Shown: positions 51,126 to 60,895 of the stretch, in pieces
How positions within the stretch are numbered: position 1 is the first letter of the stretch
Layout of the letters: each line of letters starts with the position of its first letter
Assembly: GCA_937775205.1 (NCBI GenBank)
Contig: CALKBX010000005.1
Span: 186,001 to 250,000, forward strand
Reading direction: 5' to 3'
DNA: 64,000 nt
Source: an uncultured Verrucomicrobiae bacterium
Lineage (GTDB): Bacteria > Verrucomicrobiota > Verrucomicrobiia > Limisphaerales > UBA1100
The notes under the pieces: generated by a model
The model's input: the letters and a program-made list of their open reading frames with translations, nothing else
The model's database searches: none
What the model was told of the DNA's origin: nothing
Translations under genes and position numbers: made by a program

Positions 51126-51773
51126 ATGAAATACGAAAAGACTTGGGTGAAACTGTATCGAGGCAAGATTGCGAATGAATTGGTGGCGGCCAACCATCGA
51201 GCCTTTGTCCTGCTTTATCAGATCGCAGACCGGGTTCAACGGACCGCCGCCTTCAATCGATGCAATCTCGATGTGGGAGAGGCATTTATCGGTGACTTTA
51301 AATCATTAAACATGACCCGAGGCCAGTACCGATACGCAAAGAAATATCTGGAGAAAAATGGATTTGCAACCTTCAGGACAACCAACAAGGGAACCATCGC
51401 TAAGCAAATAAATTTCGATGTATTCGATCCGAATCTCGAAGGCGACGACCAACAGAACGACCATCCAGCAACCTTCAAACAACCAGCTGGCAACCATCCA
51501 ACGACCACTACCAATAATGTTAAGAAAGAAAACAATGCAAAGAATGGAAAGAAGGCTCCCAATTCTAGTAATGGAGGGATGGGAAGGATAATATCGCTGG
51601 AGAAAGCAATTAATAGGAAAACGAAGGAAGCAGAGGAGTACAAAAATCGTCATCGAGGAGAGGCTGCCGCAGGAGACTTCCATTGGGATCCCGGCACTCG
51701 GAAAATCTACCGACAGAAGCTCTCAAAAATTAAAGAACTCAAAGAGGAGCATGAATCGCTTCTCCGGCTTTGA
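51126..51773 (+). CDS. Phage/plasmid-type winged-helix (replication-like) protein
   Basis: VKLYRGKIANELVAANHRAFVLLYQIADRV...LNMTRGQYRYAKKYLEKNGFATFRTTNKGTIAKQINF. Confidence 0.5.
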   Translation: MKYEKTWVKLYRGKIANELVAANHRAFVLLYQIADRVQRTAAFNRCNLDVGEAFIGDFKSLNMTRGQYRYAKKYLEKNGFATFRTTNKGTIAKQINFDVFDPNLEGDDQQNDHPATFKQPAGNHPTTTTNNVKKENNAKNGKKAPNSSNGGMGRIISLEKAINRKTKEAEEYKNRHRGEAAAGDFHWDPGTRKIYRQKLSKIKELKEEHESLLRL

Positions 51774-51847
51774 TACTAGGTTAGGCCATGAGGAATCAGA
51801 CTGGCAGGAAGGCGGGCTAAGAATCGATTCTACGGGCAACAAGAACC

Positions 51848-52950
51848 CTACCTACGCTCGATAATCGGCAAGCCGGTATCTGGGTCAACGCTCGGCCGAC
51901 CGAAAGGCAAGTCGGACGGTTTTGGTTTGCTCGCCTTGTTGGCTTCAATTTTGCGAAGGAGTTCGCGGGAGAGTTTTTGAGCTTCAGCGATTTGGTCGGG
52001 GGTCATTTTTTTCTCTAGAAATTCAGATTTGAATCTACCCGCCGTCTTTTTCCCGTTGGCAGCAGCAATGTTTGCCCAAGCATATGCGGTTACATAATCC
52101 TGTATCACTCCTTGTCCATATCCATAACTCACCCCTAGATTGTTTTGCGCACTTGCATGTCCCTGATTGGCAGCTTTCTGGAACCACTTAACCGCTTCCT
52201 TGTTGTCCTTCTCTACTCCTTGGCCTTCATCATACATCACCCCAAGGTTGAATTGCGCATCGCATATCCCTGATCGGCAGCTTTCTGGTACCACTTAACC
52301 GCTTCCTTGAAATCCTGCGCCACTCCTTGGCCTTATCATACTTCACCCCAAGGTTGTATTGCGCATCTGCATCTCCCTGATCGGCAGCTTTCCGGTACCA
52401 CTTAACCGCTTCCTTGAAATCCTGCTCCACTCCTTTGCCATTGCTATACATCACCCCAAGGTTGTATTGCGCATCTGCAACTCCCTGATCGGCAGCTTTC
52501 TGGTACCACTTAACCGCTTCCTTGAAATCCTGCTCCACTCCTTGGCCATTTTCATACATCACCCCAAGGTTGTATTGCGCATGTGCAAGTCCCTGATCGG
52601 CAGCTTTCTGGAACCACTTAACCGCTTCCTTGAAATCCTGCTCCACTCCTTGGCCTCTTGCATACATCACCCCAAGGTTGTATTGCGCATCTGCATAATC
52701 CCTGATCGGCAGCTTTCTGGTACCACTTAACCGCTTCCTTGAAATCCTGCTCACCCCGTGCCCTTTGTGATACCATAAACCCAAGTTTGCATTGCGCCCT
52801 CGCATCCCCCTTCTCCGCCAACGCCTTCAGCGACTTAACGTCTTTCGGCAATGGCTTGTCCTTATCCGCCGCAACTAAAGGCAGGGAAAGGAATAGAGCC
52901 AGCAAAGCTATGAGGGTGGGTTTCATATCTTTAGGAATCTTAGAGTGTGG
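51848..52950 (-). pseudogene. SEL1-repeat protein gene with three apparent frameshifts
   Basis: Repeats of YNLGVMYxxGQGVEQDFKEAVKWYQKAADQG across different minus frames; breaks near 52695-52700, 52327-52336 and 52258-52266. Confidence 0.8.
52206..52760. repeat. About 108-bp near-identical coding tandem repeats (SEL1)
   Basis: ccccaaggttgtattgcgcat...ctgatcggcagctttc...ttaaccgcttccttgaaatcctgc unit recurs with 36-codon period. Confidence 0.85.
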
Positions 52951-53265
52951 TGCGATAGAATAAAGCCGAAAAAATAGAAATTCTAACGTGAACTTCGGCG
53001 AAGCCAAGGAGGCGCAGCGTTCCCCGACACCACATTTTCCCTCGGGTCCTTCCCAAGGCATGATGGCTAACGGGTGACCGAGTGCTTTTTTAGACTAGTC
53101 ACAGGCCTTCCAAACTCATTTCAGTTTCACTCATAGTGACGCCATAACGGCACAAACCAACAAACGTGCGTATGTAAATGCTGTTGAGGGAGGCATACAA
53201 GGCGAGGGCTATTTGCGGTTACTTCCTAATACTCCTCCTTTTTATCAATGACATGCCCGCCACTC

Positions 53266-53541
53266 TCACTTCTTCTTTTGGTGTTTACCCCAGCAGAAAT
53301 AACAACCATCGCCCCATTTCTTCTCGGCCTTACCAAGTTTCTTCGCGTCTTCGAGTGTGACGTATTTCACGTTGGTGGACTTTTTAAGACTGCGGCAATC
53401 TCTTTCTGCGTGCCATTTCTTGCCGCCATCGGGAGCTATGAAGCACCAACCTTTAGCAGCGACCTTTGGGACCTTCTTGTCAGCCGAAAAAGCTGTAAGC
53501 GTAAATGTTATAATTAAGATTAGGGGAGTGATGTATTTCAT
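53266..53541 (-). CDS. Small secreted protein with H-x4-C...CxxC motif
   Basis: Signal peptide MKYITPLILIITFTLTAFSA; KWHAERDCRSLKKSTNVKYVTLEDAKKLGKAEKKWGDGCYFCWG. Confidence 0.6.
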   Translation of the reverse strand: MKYITPLILIITFTLTAFSADKKVPKVAAKGWCFIAPDGGKKWHAERDCRSLKKSTNVKYVTLEDAKKLGKAEKKWGDGCYFCWGKHQKKK

Positions 53542-54132
53542 TTGTCAGAAACCTACCCCTCCGGTGACAAGCGGGCAAACACCAATACGGGCCAGCTTCC
53601 TTGCAAACCTACCACCTCTTCCCCACACTTCTCCCCCGTGGAACCACTCCAACCACCCGACTCCATGCACCTCACAGCCGCCCAAGGCTGGCTTGAACTG
53701 GGCAACCACGAGGAGGCATTTGAGGAACTGGAACAGATTGACGCACCCTTACGCGGCCACCCCGATGTGCTGGAGGTGCGCTGGGGCATCTATGCCTCAA
53801 TCGAGAAATGGGACTACTGTCTGGAGATAGGTGGCGCGATGGTCAGACTAGACCCCGCACGATTCACCGGCTGGATTAACCGCTCCTTCGCACTGCATTG
53901 CCTCAAGCGAACCAAGGAGGCGTATGAGCAACTCAAGGAAGGGTTAAGGCGTCACGACGAGGAGGAACTCATCTGGTACAACCTCGCTTGCTACGCTTGT
54001 GTGCTGGGCAAGAAGTTCGAGGCGAGAAGGAGGCTGGCGAAGGCGATTGATTTAGGTGGTGACGCAGTCAAGACGCGCGCATTGGATGACCCGGACTTTG
54101 AGGCGCTGTGGCGGCCGGGCGAGAAAAAGTAA
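53542..54132 (+). CDS. TPR-repeat protein (intact copy of the 41.1-kb inverted duplicate)
   Basis: Near-identical protein to the minus-strand 41,281-41,625 ORF. Confidence 0.8.
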   Translation: MSETYPSGDKRANTNTGQLPCKPTTSSPHFSPVEPLQPPDSMHLTAAQGWLELGNHEEAFEELEQIDAPLRGHPDVLEVRWGIYASIEKWDYCLEIGGAMVRLDPARFTGWINRSFALHCLKRTKEAYEQLKEGLRRHDEEELIWYNLACYACVLGKKFEARRRLAKAIDLGGDAVKTRALDDPDFEALWRPGEKK

Positions 54133-54145
54133 ACCCACCACGGCG
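54126..54145 (+). repeat. 20-bp direct repeat copy 1 (aaagtaaacccaccacggcg)
   Basis: Identical to 54704-54723. Confidence 0.9.
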
Positions 54146-54173
54146 AAACCGTTCAACTCTTTTGGTTGGGTGC

Positions 54174-54656
54174 TTAAGCGGACTGGCCTCGGACTGGTTC
54201 AGAAGTTTTCTTAAACACGAGATAGTCATAGGGGTGGTATTCCTTGCCTTTACCCATCAGCGCCCCGATGCAGCCGGGAGCCACGTCTATATGTATCGTC
54301 TCGACCTTCTGAAACTCGTATCCCTTGGCTTCGTATTTTTCCACCGTAGCCGTAAGGTCGTTAGCTATTCCGCCAGCAGCAGAGCCACCCGTTCTTCCTC
54401 CATGGTCGACAAACTGCTCTGACATGGATGCCGACGTGCCGCGGATAAAAGGAATGAAAAGAGTAGAACCTTGTAGTGACTTGATGCGGTTGCCGTCTTC
54501 CTTGGGGTTTCCTCGGCCTTGCGGTGACTTGATGGGGTCGCCGTCTTCTTTTCTACGTTGCGTTTCAGTCTTGCTGGTGGGCAAAAACGCCATGTACACC
54601 AACGCCGCCACTACAATCAGCGTGATTGAAATCGCCAGGCGGAACCATTTCACCAA
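54174..54656 (-). CDS. Membrane-anchored hypothetical protein
   Basis: MVKWFRLAISITLIVVAALVYMAFLP; ATVEKYEAKGYEFQKVETIHIDVAPGCIGALMGKGKEYHPYDYLVFKK. Confidence 0.55.
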   Translation of the reverse strand: MVKWFRLAISITLIVVAALVYMAFLPTSKTETQRRKEDGDPIKSPQGRGNPKEDGNRIKSLQGSTLFIPFIRGTSASMSEQFVDHGGRTGGSAAGGIANDLTATVEKYEAKGYEFQKVETIHIDVAPGCIGALMGKGKEYHPYDYLVFKKTSEPVRGQSA

Positions 54657-54703
54657 TAAAGACCGATGTCGTCCAATTGTATTCCATAATATTGCTCTTT
54701 CTT

Positions 54704-54723
54704 AAAGTAAACCCACCACGGCG
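54704..54723 (+). repeat. 20-bp direct repeat copy 2
   Basis: aaagtaaacccaccacggcg. Confidence 0.9.
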
Positions 54724-54912
54724 TTGGGCTAACTTGTTATGAAGCAGAGCTAGTCCGTTACCCCTTTCGGTTATGAAAGTCGCCGTGATGGGTAAGGAGT
54801 TGCTTTATGCCACTGAGGCTAACGATTGGCACATGTCAGGGCAAGGAGACAAGGCAAGCCCTCAAGGACTTTCAGGGGGAGGAATGAGGGGGTCGGGCGA
54901 CGGAACGTTTCT

Positions 54913-55230
54913 TCAGTGGCGGTATCCACCCCCACCAGCCCCCTTCAGCCATCCTTTTTTCATCGCCAAGACAGAGAAGCCTGTCATTGGGATTGCGAAA
55001 AGAGTGAACGGCATAGCAAAGTCAGGAACAAATATCCAAAATATGATGATGCTTGCTATGCCCGCAAAACATAGGACGCAGGTCTGAAACTTTACAGAGG
55101 AATTCGATTCTGGTTCTTCGTCCATGACTTCGTTAAGCCTACTCCCCCCGAACCCGAATGGCGAGCTAGAATCCTCTGATCTAGGTGAATCTCGTGACTC
55201 CTGAGGATCTCGCACTCCTCTTCTAGCCAT
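54913..55230 (-). CDS. Small membrane hypothetical protein
   Basis: TCVLCFAGIASIIIFWIFVPDFAMPFTLFAIPMTGFSVLAM. Confidence 0.45.
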   Translation of the reverse strand: MARRGVRDPQESRDSPRSEDSSSPFGFGGSRLNEVMDEEPESNSSVKFQTCVLCFAGIASIIIFWIFVPDFAMPFTLFAIPMTGFSVLAMKKGWLKGAGGGGYRH

Positions 55231-55306
55231 TACCCTGTTTTCCGCATCTATTACATTAGGCCCAACTCAGGGGGATTCTGACGGGTTAGGCCGTTGGGTC
55301 AACTCT

Positions 55307-56113
55307 CTACTTCGGCGGCGCGCACCGGCTACACGGCCTATACTTCTGCCGCGCCAACCCCAACGCCATCTCAATCTTCGACTTGGCTAGAAAGCGGCAG
55401 CTGTCCCGGTGATACGTGCCTCCGGTTCGAGTCACGAACACCTTCGCCTTCATGTCAGCAGCGGGCGGCTTGGCCACAGACTTGAGCAGCGGCGGCCCGC
55501 ACACCCCGCACGCCGTGTATTTGCCCAGCACACGTTGCAGTGTGGTCGGCACCTTGGACTTGGTCACAAACCGGCAATCTTCCCGGTGATACTTCGTACC
55601 GGTGAGGCTGACAAACACCGCCGTGTTCGGTTGGCCGATTTCAATCAGGGCAACGCCCTTGCCGCGCCGGAAATCCCACGGGGGCGTCTGATTAGGCTGC
55701 GACCAAATCCCGCGCTTGGCCGCCTTTGCCTTGGTCTCCGCCGCTGCCATTGTCTTGTCCTTGCTGTAAAACTTGTAGTGCCACGCCAAGCCTGCCTTAA
55801 CCAACTCGAGATTCACCCACTCCTCGCCGAGATACACATTGCCGAGGATGCGCTTGTAGCGGTCCATCTCGTCCCACTTCACCGTGACGCTCTTGCCGAA
55901 AACTTTCTGCGAGAGGAATTGCTTGGCCTTGGAGCCGAATGGTTGGCGGGACTCGGGGCAGTCAATGTGCTGAAGGCGAACCTTGTGCTGCTTGTTGCCC
56001 TCGGCCAGTACGGTGATGGTGTCACCGTCAGCTACACCCACCACCTTGCCCGTAAACTCAAAGGCGGAGGCCGTGAAGGCGAGGAGGAGCGTTAGGAGAA
56101 GGAACTGCTTCAT
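55307..56113 (-). CDS. Secreted thermonuclease (SNase-like) with two C-terminal metal-binding-like repeats
   Basis: GKVVGVADGDTITVLAEGNKQHKVRLQHIDCPESRQPFGSKAKQFL; VFVSLTGTKYHREDCRFV...CGVCGPP and VFVTRTGGTYHRDSCRFL...CSRCAPP. Confidence 0.88.
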   Translation of the reverse strand: MKQFLLLTLLLAFTASAFEFTGKVVGVADGDTITVLAEGNKQHKVRLQHIDCPESRQPFGSKAKQFLSQKVFGKSVTVKWDEMDRYKRILGNVYLGEEWVNLELVKAGLAWHYKFYSKDKTMAAAETKAKAAKRGIWSQPNQTPPWDFRRGKGVALIEIGQPNTAVFVSLTGTKYHREDCRFVTKSKVPTTLQRVLGKYTACGVCGPPLLKSVAKPPAADMKAKVFVTRTGGTYHRDSCRFLAKSKIEMALGLARQKYRPCSRCAPPK

Positions 56114-56342
56114 GCCCGCCACCCTACGCCTCACCGGCACGCCTGCTCAAGGACTGAAAAAAGCCACCCCCGCCTATTACAAAAATAATCTGATTGCCCG
56201 AACGCGTCACCGTTCTGGCCGTATCAAACGGCAGGAACGTGCCCCGGCTCTTGTGCCACTTTCATACACGCACACCTGTCGGCCTGAATTGAGTTGCCTC
56301 TGAAAAAGCCGGCATCATCGAACACGATTAAACGTGGAAATA

Positions 56343-56371
56343 GACTTGGGTCTCACCGTGATTGATGATTT
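56343..56371 (+). repeat. 29-bp direct repeat copy 1
   Basis: gacttgggtctcaccgtgattgatgattt, identical to 60896-60924. Confidence 0.93.
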
Positions 56372-56444
56372 GTCTGATATGATCGACTGGATGAAGGGAG
56401 AAGGGATGTTTGACAAGCCTGCAGCCGTTTTCATTCAAAGTGAA

Positions 56445-58943
56445 ATGCATGGTATGATGAATGGCGCACGAAAAAACCAAGTCGGATCAATGCGCAGAAT
56501 GAAGGGCTTCATAAACATACCGGCTAAGCGGGGGATTGGGTTGCTGGGTATCATGGCAGCCCTGTCGGTGGCGGCAGGACTACTGGGAATCGGGCTGGTT
56601 CAAACTGCGCGTGCGGCTGGTCCAGACTTTTCACAGGACGGCGCACCTTTTTTGAAGAAGTACTGCCTTGAGTGCCATAGCGGTGATGACCCGAAGGCGG
56701 AACTTTCTCTAGAGGGATACACGGACTCTGCATCCGTCGTCAAAGGGCGGAAGACGTTTGTAAAAGTGCTGCGGATGCTGGCTATCGGAGAGATGCCGCC
56801 GAAGAAAAAGCCACGCCCGACAGTGGTTACAGTGGAGGCGTTCACGGAGCACGTGAAGGCGGTTTGGGATTTTTCGGATCGCAACGCGAAACCGGATCCA
56901 GGCCGCGTGACCATGCGGCGACTCAATCGGGTAGAGTACCGTAACACGGTGCGCGATTTACTCGGGGTGGATTTTGATCCTACCGAAAGTTTTCCATCCG
57001 ATGACATCGGACACGGGTTTGACAACATAGGAGATGTGCTCTCGCTCTCGCCGGTGTTGATGGAACGATATCTCGATGCTGCGGAAACAATTTCGCAACG
57101 GGTCATTTCAGTGAATCCAGGAAAACCTGCGGTACGATATCTTGCCGGGATATATCTCCAGCCGGGCGGAAGCACGACAAAGAATCAGTTTCGGCGAATG
57201 GATCCTTCAGCAAAGGATGCCAAGTTATCGGGACCTTTCACTGCGCCGGGTGGTTATTTAAAACTCACGGCGGATGCCGAGTTGTTTTATCGCGCAACGT
57301 TGTATGCGGAAACAAAGAGCAAGGAGCCGGTGAAGGTGGTGTTATACATACAAGGCGGTGGTGTAAAAAAGGGGTCCAGTGCGCAGGAATTGGCGAAGGT
57401 ATTCGGGGGCGAGCTGCCACGGCTGAAGGGTGCAAAGATATTAAAGACATTTGAAATTACCGCACGCGATACAAAAACCCCACAAACCGTGGAGGTTCGC
57501 ATTTCCCGGGTAGCGGTATCGAACGCTGGCATTGCATTAGTAAAACCAACCTCAGGCAAGCCACATGCGATTTTGCATATTCGACATCTTTGGACTGAGG
57601 GCCCGTTGGAGACACGCCCAAAATCGCACTTGATGCTGCTCGGCTCGAAATCGGACAAACCGGACACAGCACGCCAGCAGGAGATCATCGCGCACCTGTT
57701 GCAACGTGCGTACCGCCGTACGCCCACCAAGGTGGAAACCGATCGCGTGCTACAATTTGCAAACGCACAGATGGACGCAGGACTTAAATGGGAGGAGGCG
57801 ATGCAAAAGGTGCTGCAGGTGGTGTTGTGCTCACCGAAGTTTCTCTTTCGCGTGGAAATGGACGACCGTCCATCTGCACCCGAATCGCGGGCGATTGATG
57901 AATTTCACCTTGCCTCGCGACTGTCCTATTTCCTCTGGAGCAGTATGCCCGATGACATGCTGCTTGATCTTGCGGCCAAACGTCAGCTCACCGCCAACCT
58001 CAATGCACAGGTCAAGCGAATGCTGGCCGATGAACGGGCGGGCGAATTGGGGCGTAACTTCGTGCAGCAATGGCTGCAGATTCAGCGACTCAAGACTGTC
58101 GCGCCGGATCCAAAGTTGTTCCCTGCGTTTAATGAACCATTGCGGCAGGCCATGTTGCGGGAAACCGAATTGTTCTTTGAGGCAATTATGAAGGAAGACA
58201 GAAGTGTTCTGGATTTAATCGATTCAGACTTCACTTTTCTAAACGCGCCTTTGGCCAAGCATTACGGCATCACAATAACAGGTGATGAAAAACCGAAGAC
58301 ATTGAAATTTAAGGGCGCTGATTTTCAGCGTGTTTTGCTTCCCGATCGAAAACGTGGCGGCTTACTCACGCAGGCGAGTGTCCTGACAGTAACCTCTAAT
58401 CCGACCCGCACCTCACCGGTAAAGCGTGGTCGCTGGGTACTCGAACAGATTCTTGGCTCGCCCCCGCCACCCCCTCCTCCAAATGTCCCTGAATTGGATG
58501 AGTCCGGGAAGACATTAAGTGCCGACACCTTGCGAAAGCGCATGGAGATCCATCGCAAGAACCCCAGCTGCGCAAACTGCCATGCGAAGATGGATCCAAT
58601 CGGGTTTGCGCTGGAAAACTACGACGCTATTGGAGGCTACCGCACACAGGACGGTGGACAGGATATTGATGCGGCGGGGGAGTTTGCCGACGGGACAAAA
58701 TTCAACGGATCTGAAGATTTAAAGACTATTATCAGTCAAAAGAAGGAATTGTTTGTGCGCTGTCTTTCTGAGAAGATGTTGACGTATGCGTTAGGGCGTG
58801 GATTGTCATATTATGACCGCCCCGCAATAGAAAAAATCGCGAAGGCATTGGCCAGTAATAACTACAAATTTTCCGTGTTGGTGAGGGAAATCGTCAAAAG
58901 CGAACCCTTCGGCATGCGACGCGGGTATAAACCAGAGGATTAA
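56445..58943 (+). CDS. Cytochrome c-like plus DUF1587/DUF1592/DUF1588/DUF1585 protein
   Basis: KKYCLECHSGDDPKAELSLEGY; RLNRVEYRNTVRDLLGVDFDPTESFPSDDIGHGFDNIGDVLSLSPVLMERYL; CANCHAKMDPIGFALENYDAIG; start uncertain. Confidence 0.93.
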   Translation: MHGMMNGARKNQVGSMRRMKGFINIPAKRGIGLLGIMAALSVAAGLLGIGLVQTARAAGPDFSQDGAPFLKKYCLECHSGDDPKAELSLEGYTDSASVVKGRKTFVKVLRMLAIGEMPPKKKPRPTVVTVEAFTEHVKAVWDFSDRNAKPDPGRVTMRRLNRVEYRNTVRDLLGVDFDPTESFPSDDIGHGFDNIGDVLSLSPVLMERYLDAAETISQRVISVNPGKPAVRYLAGIYLQPGGSTTKNQFRRMDPSAKDAKLSGPFTAPGGYLKLTADAELFYRATLYAETKSKEPVKVVLYIQGGGVKKGSSAQELAKVFGGELPRLKGAKILKTFEITARDTKTPQTVEVRISRVAVSNAGIALVKPTSGKPHAILHIRHLWTEGPLETRPKSHLMLLGSKSDKPDTARQQEIIAHLLQRAYRRTPTKVETDRVLQFANAQMDAGLKWEEAMQKVLQVVLCSPKFLFRVEMDDRPSAPESRAIDEFHLASRLSYFLWSSMPDDMLLDLAAKRQLTANLNAQVKRMLADERAGELGRNFVQQWLQIQRLKTVAPDPKLFPAFNEPLRQAMLRETELFFEAIMKEDRSVLDLIDSDFTFLNAPLAKHYGITITGDEKPKTLKFKGADFQRVLLPDRKRGGLLTQASVLTVTSNPTRTSPVKRGRWVLEQILGSPPPPPPPNVPELDESGKTLSADTLRKRMEIHRKNPSCANCHAKMDPIGFALENYDAIGGYRTQDGGQDIDAAGEFADGTKFNGSEDLKTIISQKKELFVRCLSEKMLTYALGRGLSYYDRPAIEKIAKALASNNYKFSVLVREIVKSEPFGMRRGYKPED

Positions 58944-58946
58944 GCA

Positions 58947-60293
58947 ATGACCAACTCAACCATTTCTCGTCGGAAAATGCTCAAGGGATTGGGCGTCACA
59001 ATGTCCTTGCCCTGGCTCGAATCGATGGGCCCGTTGAACGCATGGGCCGACCAACCCACGGATGGCAAACAGGACAAAGCTGTGCCTAACAGGATGGCGT
59101 TTCTGTACGTCCCCAACGGTAAAAACATGGTCGACTGGACTCCCAAGAAAGAGGGTTCGGGCTATGATCTTCCGGAAATTTTAAAGCCACTCTCCAAGGT
59201 GCAAAAAAAATTACAGGTGCTTACCGGCCTCACCGCAGATAAGGCCCGGGCACACGGCAGCGGGGGAGGAGATCACGCACGTGCATTAGCCGCCTTCCTT
59301 ACTGGCGCACATCCCAAGAAAACCGACGGCACGGACATTCGAAATGGCATCTCTGTGGATCAAGCTGCAGCACAGGCGATGGGTAGCAAAGTGCGTTTAC
59401 CTTCTATCGAACTGGGTGCCGAGGCCGGTGCAATGGCCGGCAACTGTGACTCGGGCTATAGTTGCGTTTATTCTTCTACCATGTCATGGCGCTCAGCCAC
59501 GCAGCCTTTACCTAAAGAGGTAAATCCAAAACTTGCCTTCGAACGACTCTTTGGCGGAGGAAACAGCACAGACCGCACTAAACGCAATGCCGCACGCAAG
59601 AGCATCCTCGATTTTGTAAGGGAAGATTCCAAGGACCTCAATCGCAAGCTCAGCGTGAACGACGCTCGTAAGCTTGACGAATATTTCACGGCCATTCGTG
59701 ACATCGAGTTACGGATTGAGCGTGCTGCAAATTTGCCGCCGATACAAACGCCCGATTATCTCGCGCCTAAAGGCATCCCAGGAAACTATGAGGAGCACAT
59801 CCGCCTGATGTGCGATTTGATCGTGCTGGCTTTTCAGGCAGATGTGACGCGTGTGACCACCTTCGTGCTCGCCAATGAGGGCAGCAACAAACCCTATCCC
59901 TTCATCAAAGTATCCGAAGGGCACCACGACCTTTCACATCATGGTGGGAAAGCGGAGAAAAAGGAAAAGATTCGCTCCATCAATATTTTCCACACGCGAC
60001 AACTCGCCTACCTTCTCGAGAAGCTCGACAGCGTGAAGGAAGCCGAGGGCACCCTGCTCGATCACTCAATGATCGCCTACGGAAGTGCTAACTCCGATGG
60101 CAACGCACACAACCACGATGATCTGCCTATCTTGCTGGCTGGCGGAGGCTGCGGCACCTTAAAGCCCGGCCGACACGTGCGCTATGCTGACGAAACCCCG
60201 CTCGCCAACCTCTGGATTTCCTTGCTTAATCGGATGGATATCAAAATCGCACAACTTGGGGATAGCACTGGCGGGCTGAAGCGTTTGAGTTAA
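58947..60293 (+). CDS. DUF1552 domain protein
   Basis: SRRKMLKGLGVTMSLPWLESM; MAFLYVPNGKNMVDWTPK; HGSGGGDHARALAAFLTGAHPKKT. Confidence 0.93.
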   Translation: MTNSTISRRKMLKGLGVTMSLPWLESMGPLNAWADQPTDGKQDKAVPNRMAFLYVPNGKNMVDWTPKKEGSGYDLPEILKPLSKVQKKLQVLTGLTADKARAHGSGGGDHARALAAFLTGAHPKKTDGTDIRNGISVDQAAAQAMGSKVRLPSIELGAEAGAMAGNCDSGYSCVYSSTMSWRSATQPLPKEVNPKLAFERLFGGGNSTDRTKRNAARKSILDFVREDSKDLNRKLSVNDARKLDEYFTAIRDIELRIERAANLPPIQTPDYLAPKGIPGNYEEHIRLMCDLIVLAFQADVTRVTTFVLANEGSNKPYPFIKVSEGHHDLSHHGGKAEKKEKIRSINIFHTRQLAYLLEKLDSVKEAEGTLLDHSMIAYGSANSDGNAHNHDDLPILLAGGGCGTLKPGRHVRYADETPLANLWISLLNRMDIKIAQLGDSTGGLKRLS

Positions 60294-60381
60294 ATCTCCC
60301 ACCATCCTGATTCAGAGAAGTTCAAGAGGACTCTCATCTCAATCCCAATGATCTCCCAAATTCCCCGAAAAATACTGAGAT

Positions 60382-60789
60382 TTATTGAAACGAAGAATCC
60401 CACACCCCAACACATTCATTCACTGTGGGAGCAGCATAGTCGGTGTAGTTCTTGATGAAGAAATCAACACTCTCAATCAACACCTTGGCAGTCTTGTCAT
60501 CATCAATCTTCAAGTGCCCCACGGTATCCAGTCGATTGAATGCCAACTGAGCCATCTGAAGTTGTTGTTCAGTTAAAGGAGTGGATACCAGATTGATTCC
60601 ACACTCGTTTGCTTTGCTCCGACGAACGTAGATCTGGTACTGGGTTTGTGCTGACTGTTTGTCCCGTGAAGTAACTGAGTTCCATTTCCCGTCATGTTTC
60701 ACCGAGAATGACCACCAGTTGTACTTCTTGCTGAATGCTGGTTCAGTGACTCTTTCAATCACTCCGTCGTATGTTTTCCTTCTACCCAT
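60382..60789 (-). pseudogene. Truncated integrase-like N-terminal fragment
   Basis: LTEQQLQMAQLAFNRLDTVGHLKIDDDKTAKVLIESVDFFIKNYTDYAAPTVNECVGVW; no catalytic domain. Confidence 0.5.
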
Positions 60790-60895
60790 ACCACTATTAT
60801 GGCTTCAGGTGGTGGGGAAATCCACTGGGGACTCAGAGAATTATTCGTGGATACAACTGTGTAATCTGTGTCGAGAGATGTGAGATCTCCCGGGA

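Noticed and set aside
52206-52760. Regular repeats resembling a CRISPR array
   Set aside because: Period is about 108 bp with no spacers; units translate to SEL1 repeats; no cas genes seen.
54660-55310. Possible integron attC-like sequences (GTTGGGC, GCCCAAC...GTTGGGT near 54724 and 55261-55299)
   Set aside because: Spacing too short or stems unconvincing, no intI or cassette array; only the direct-repeat observation was kept.
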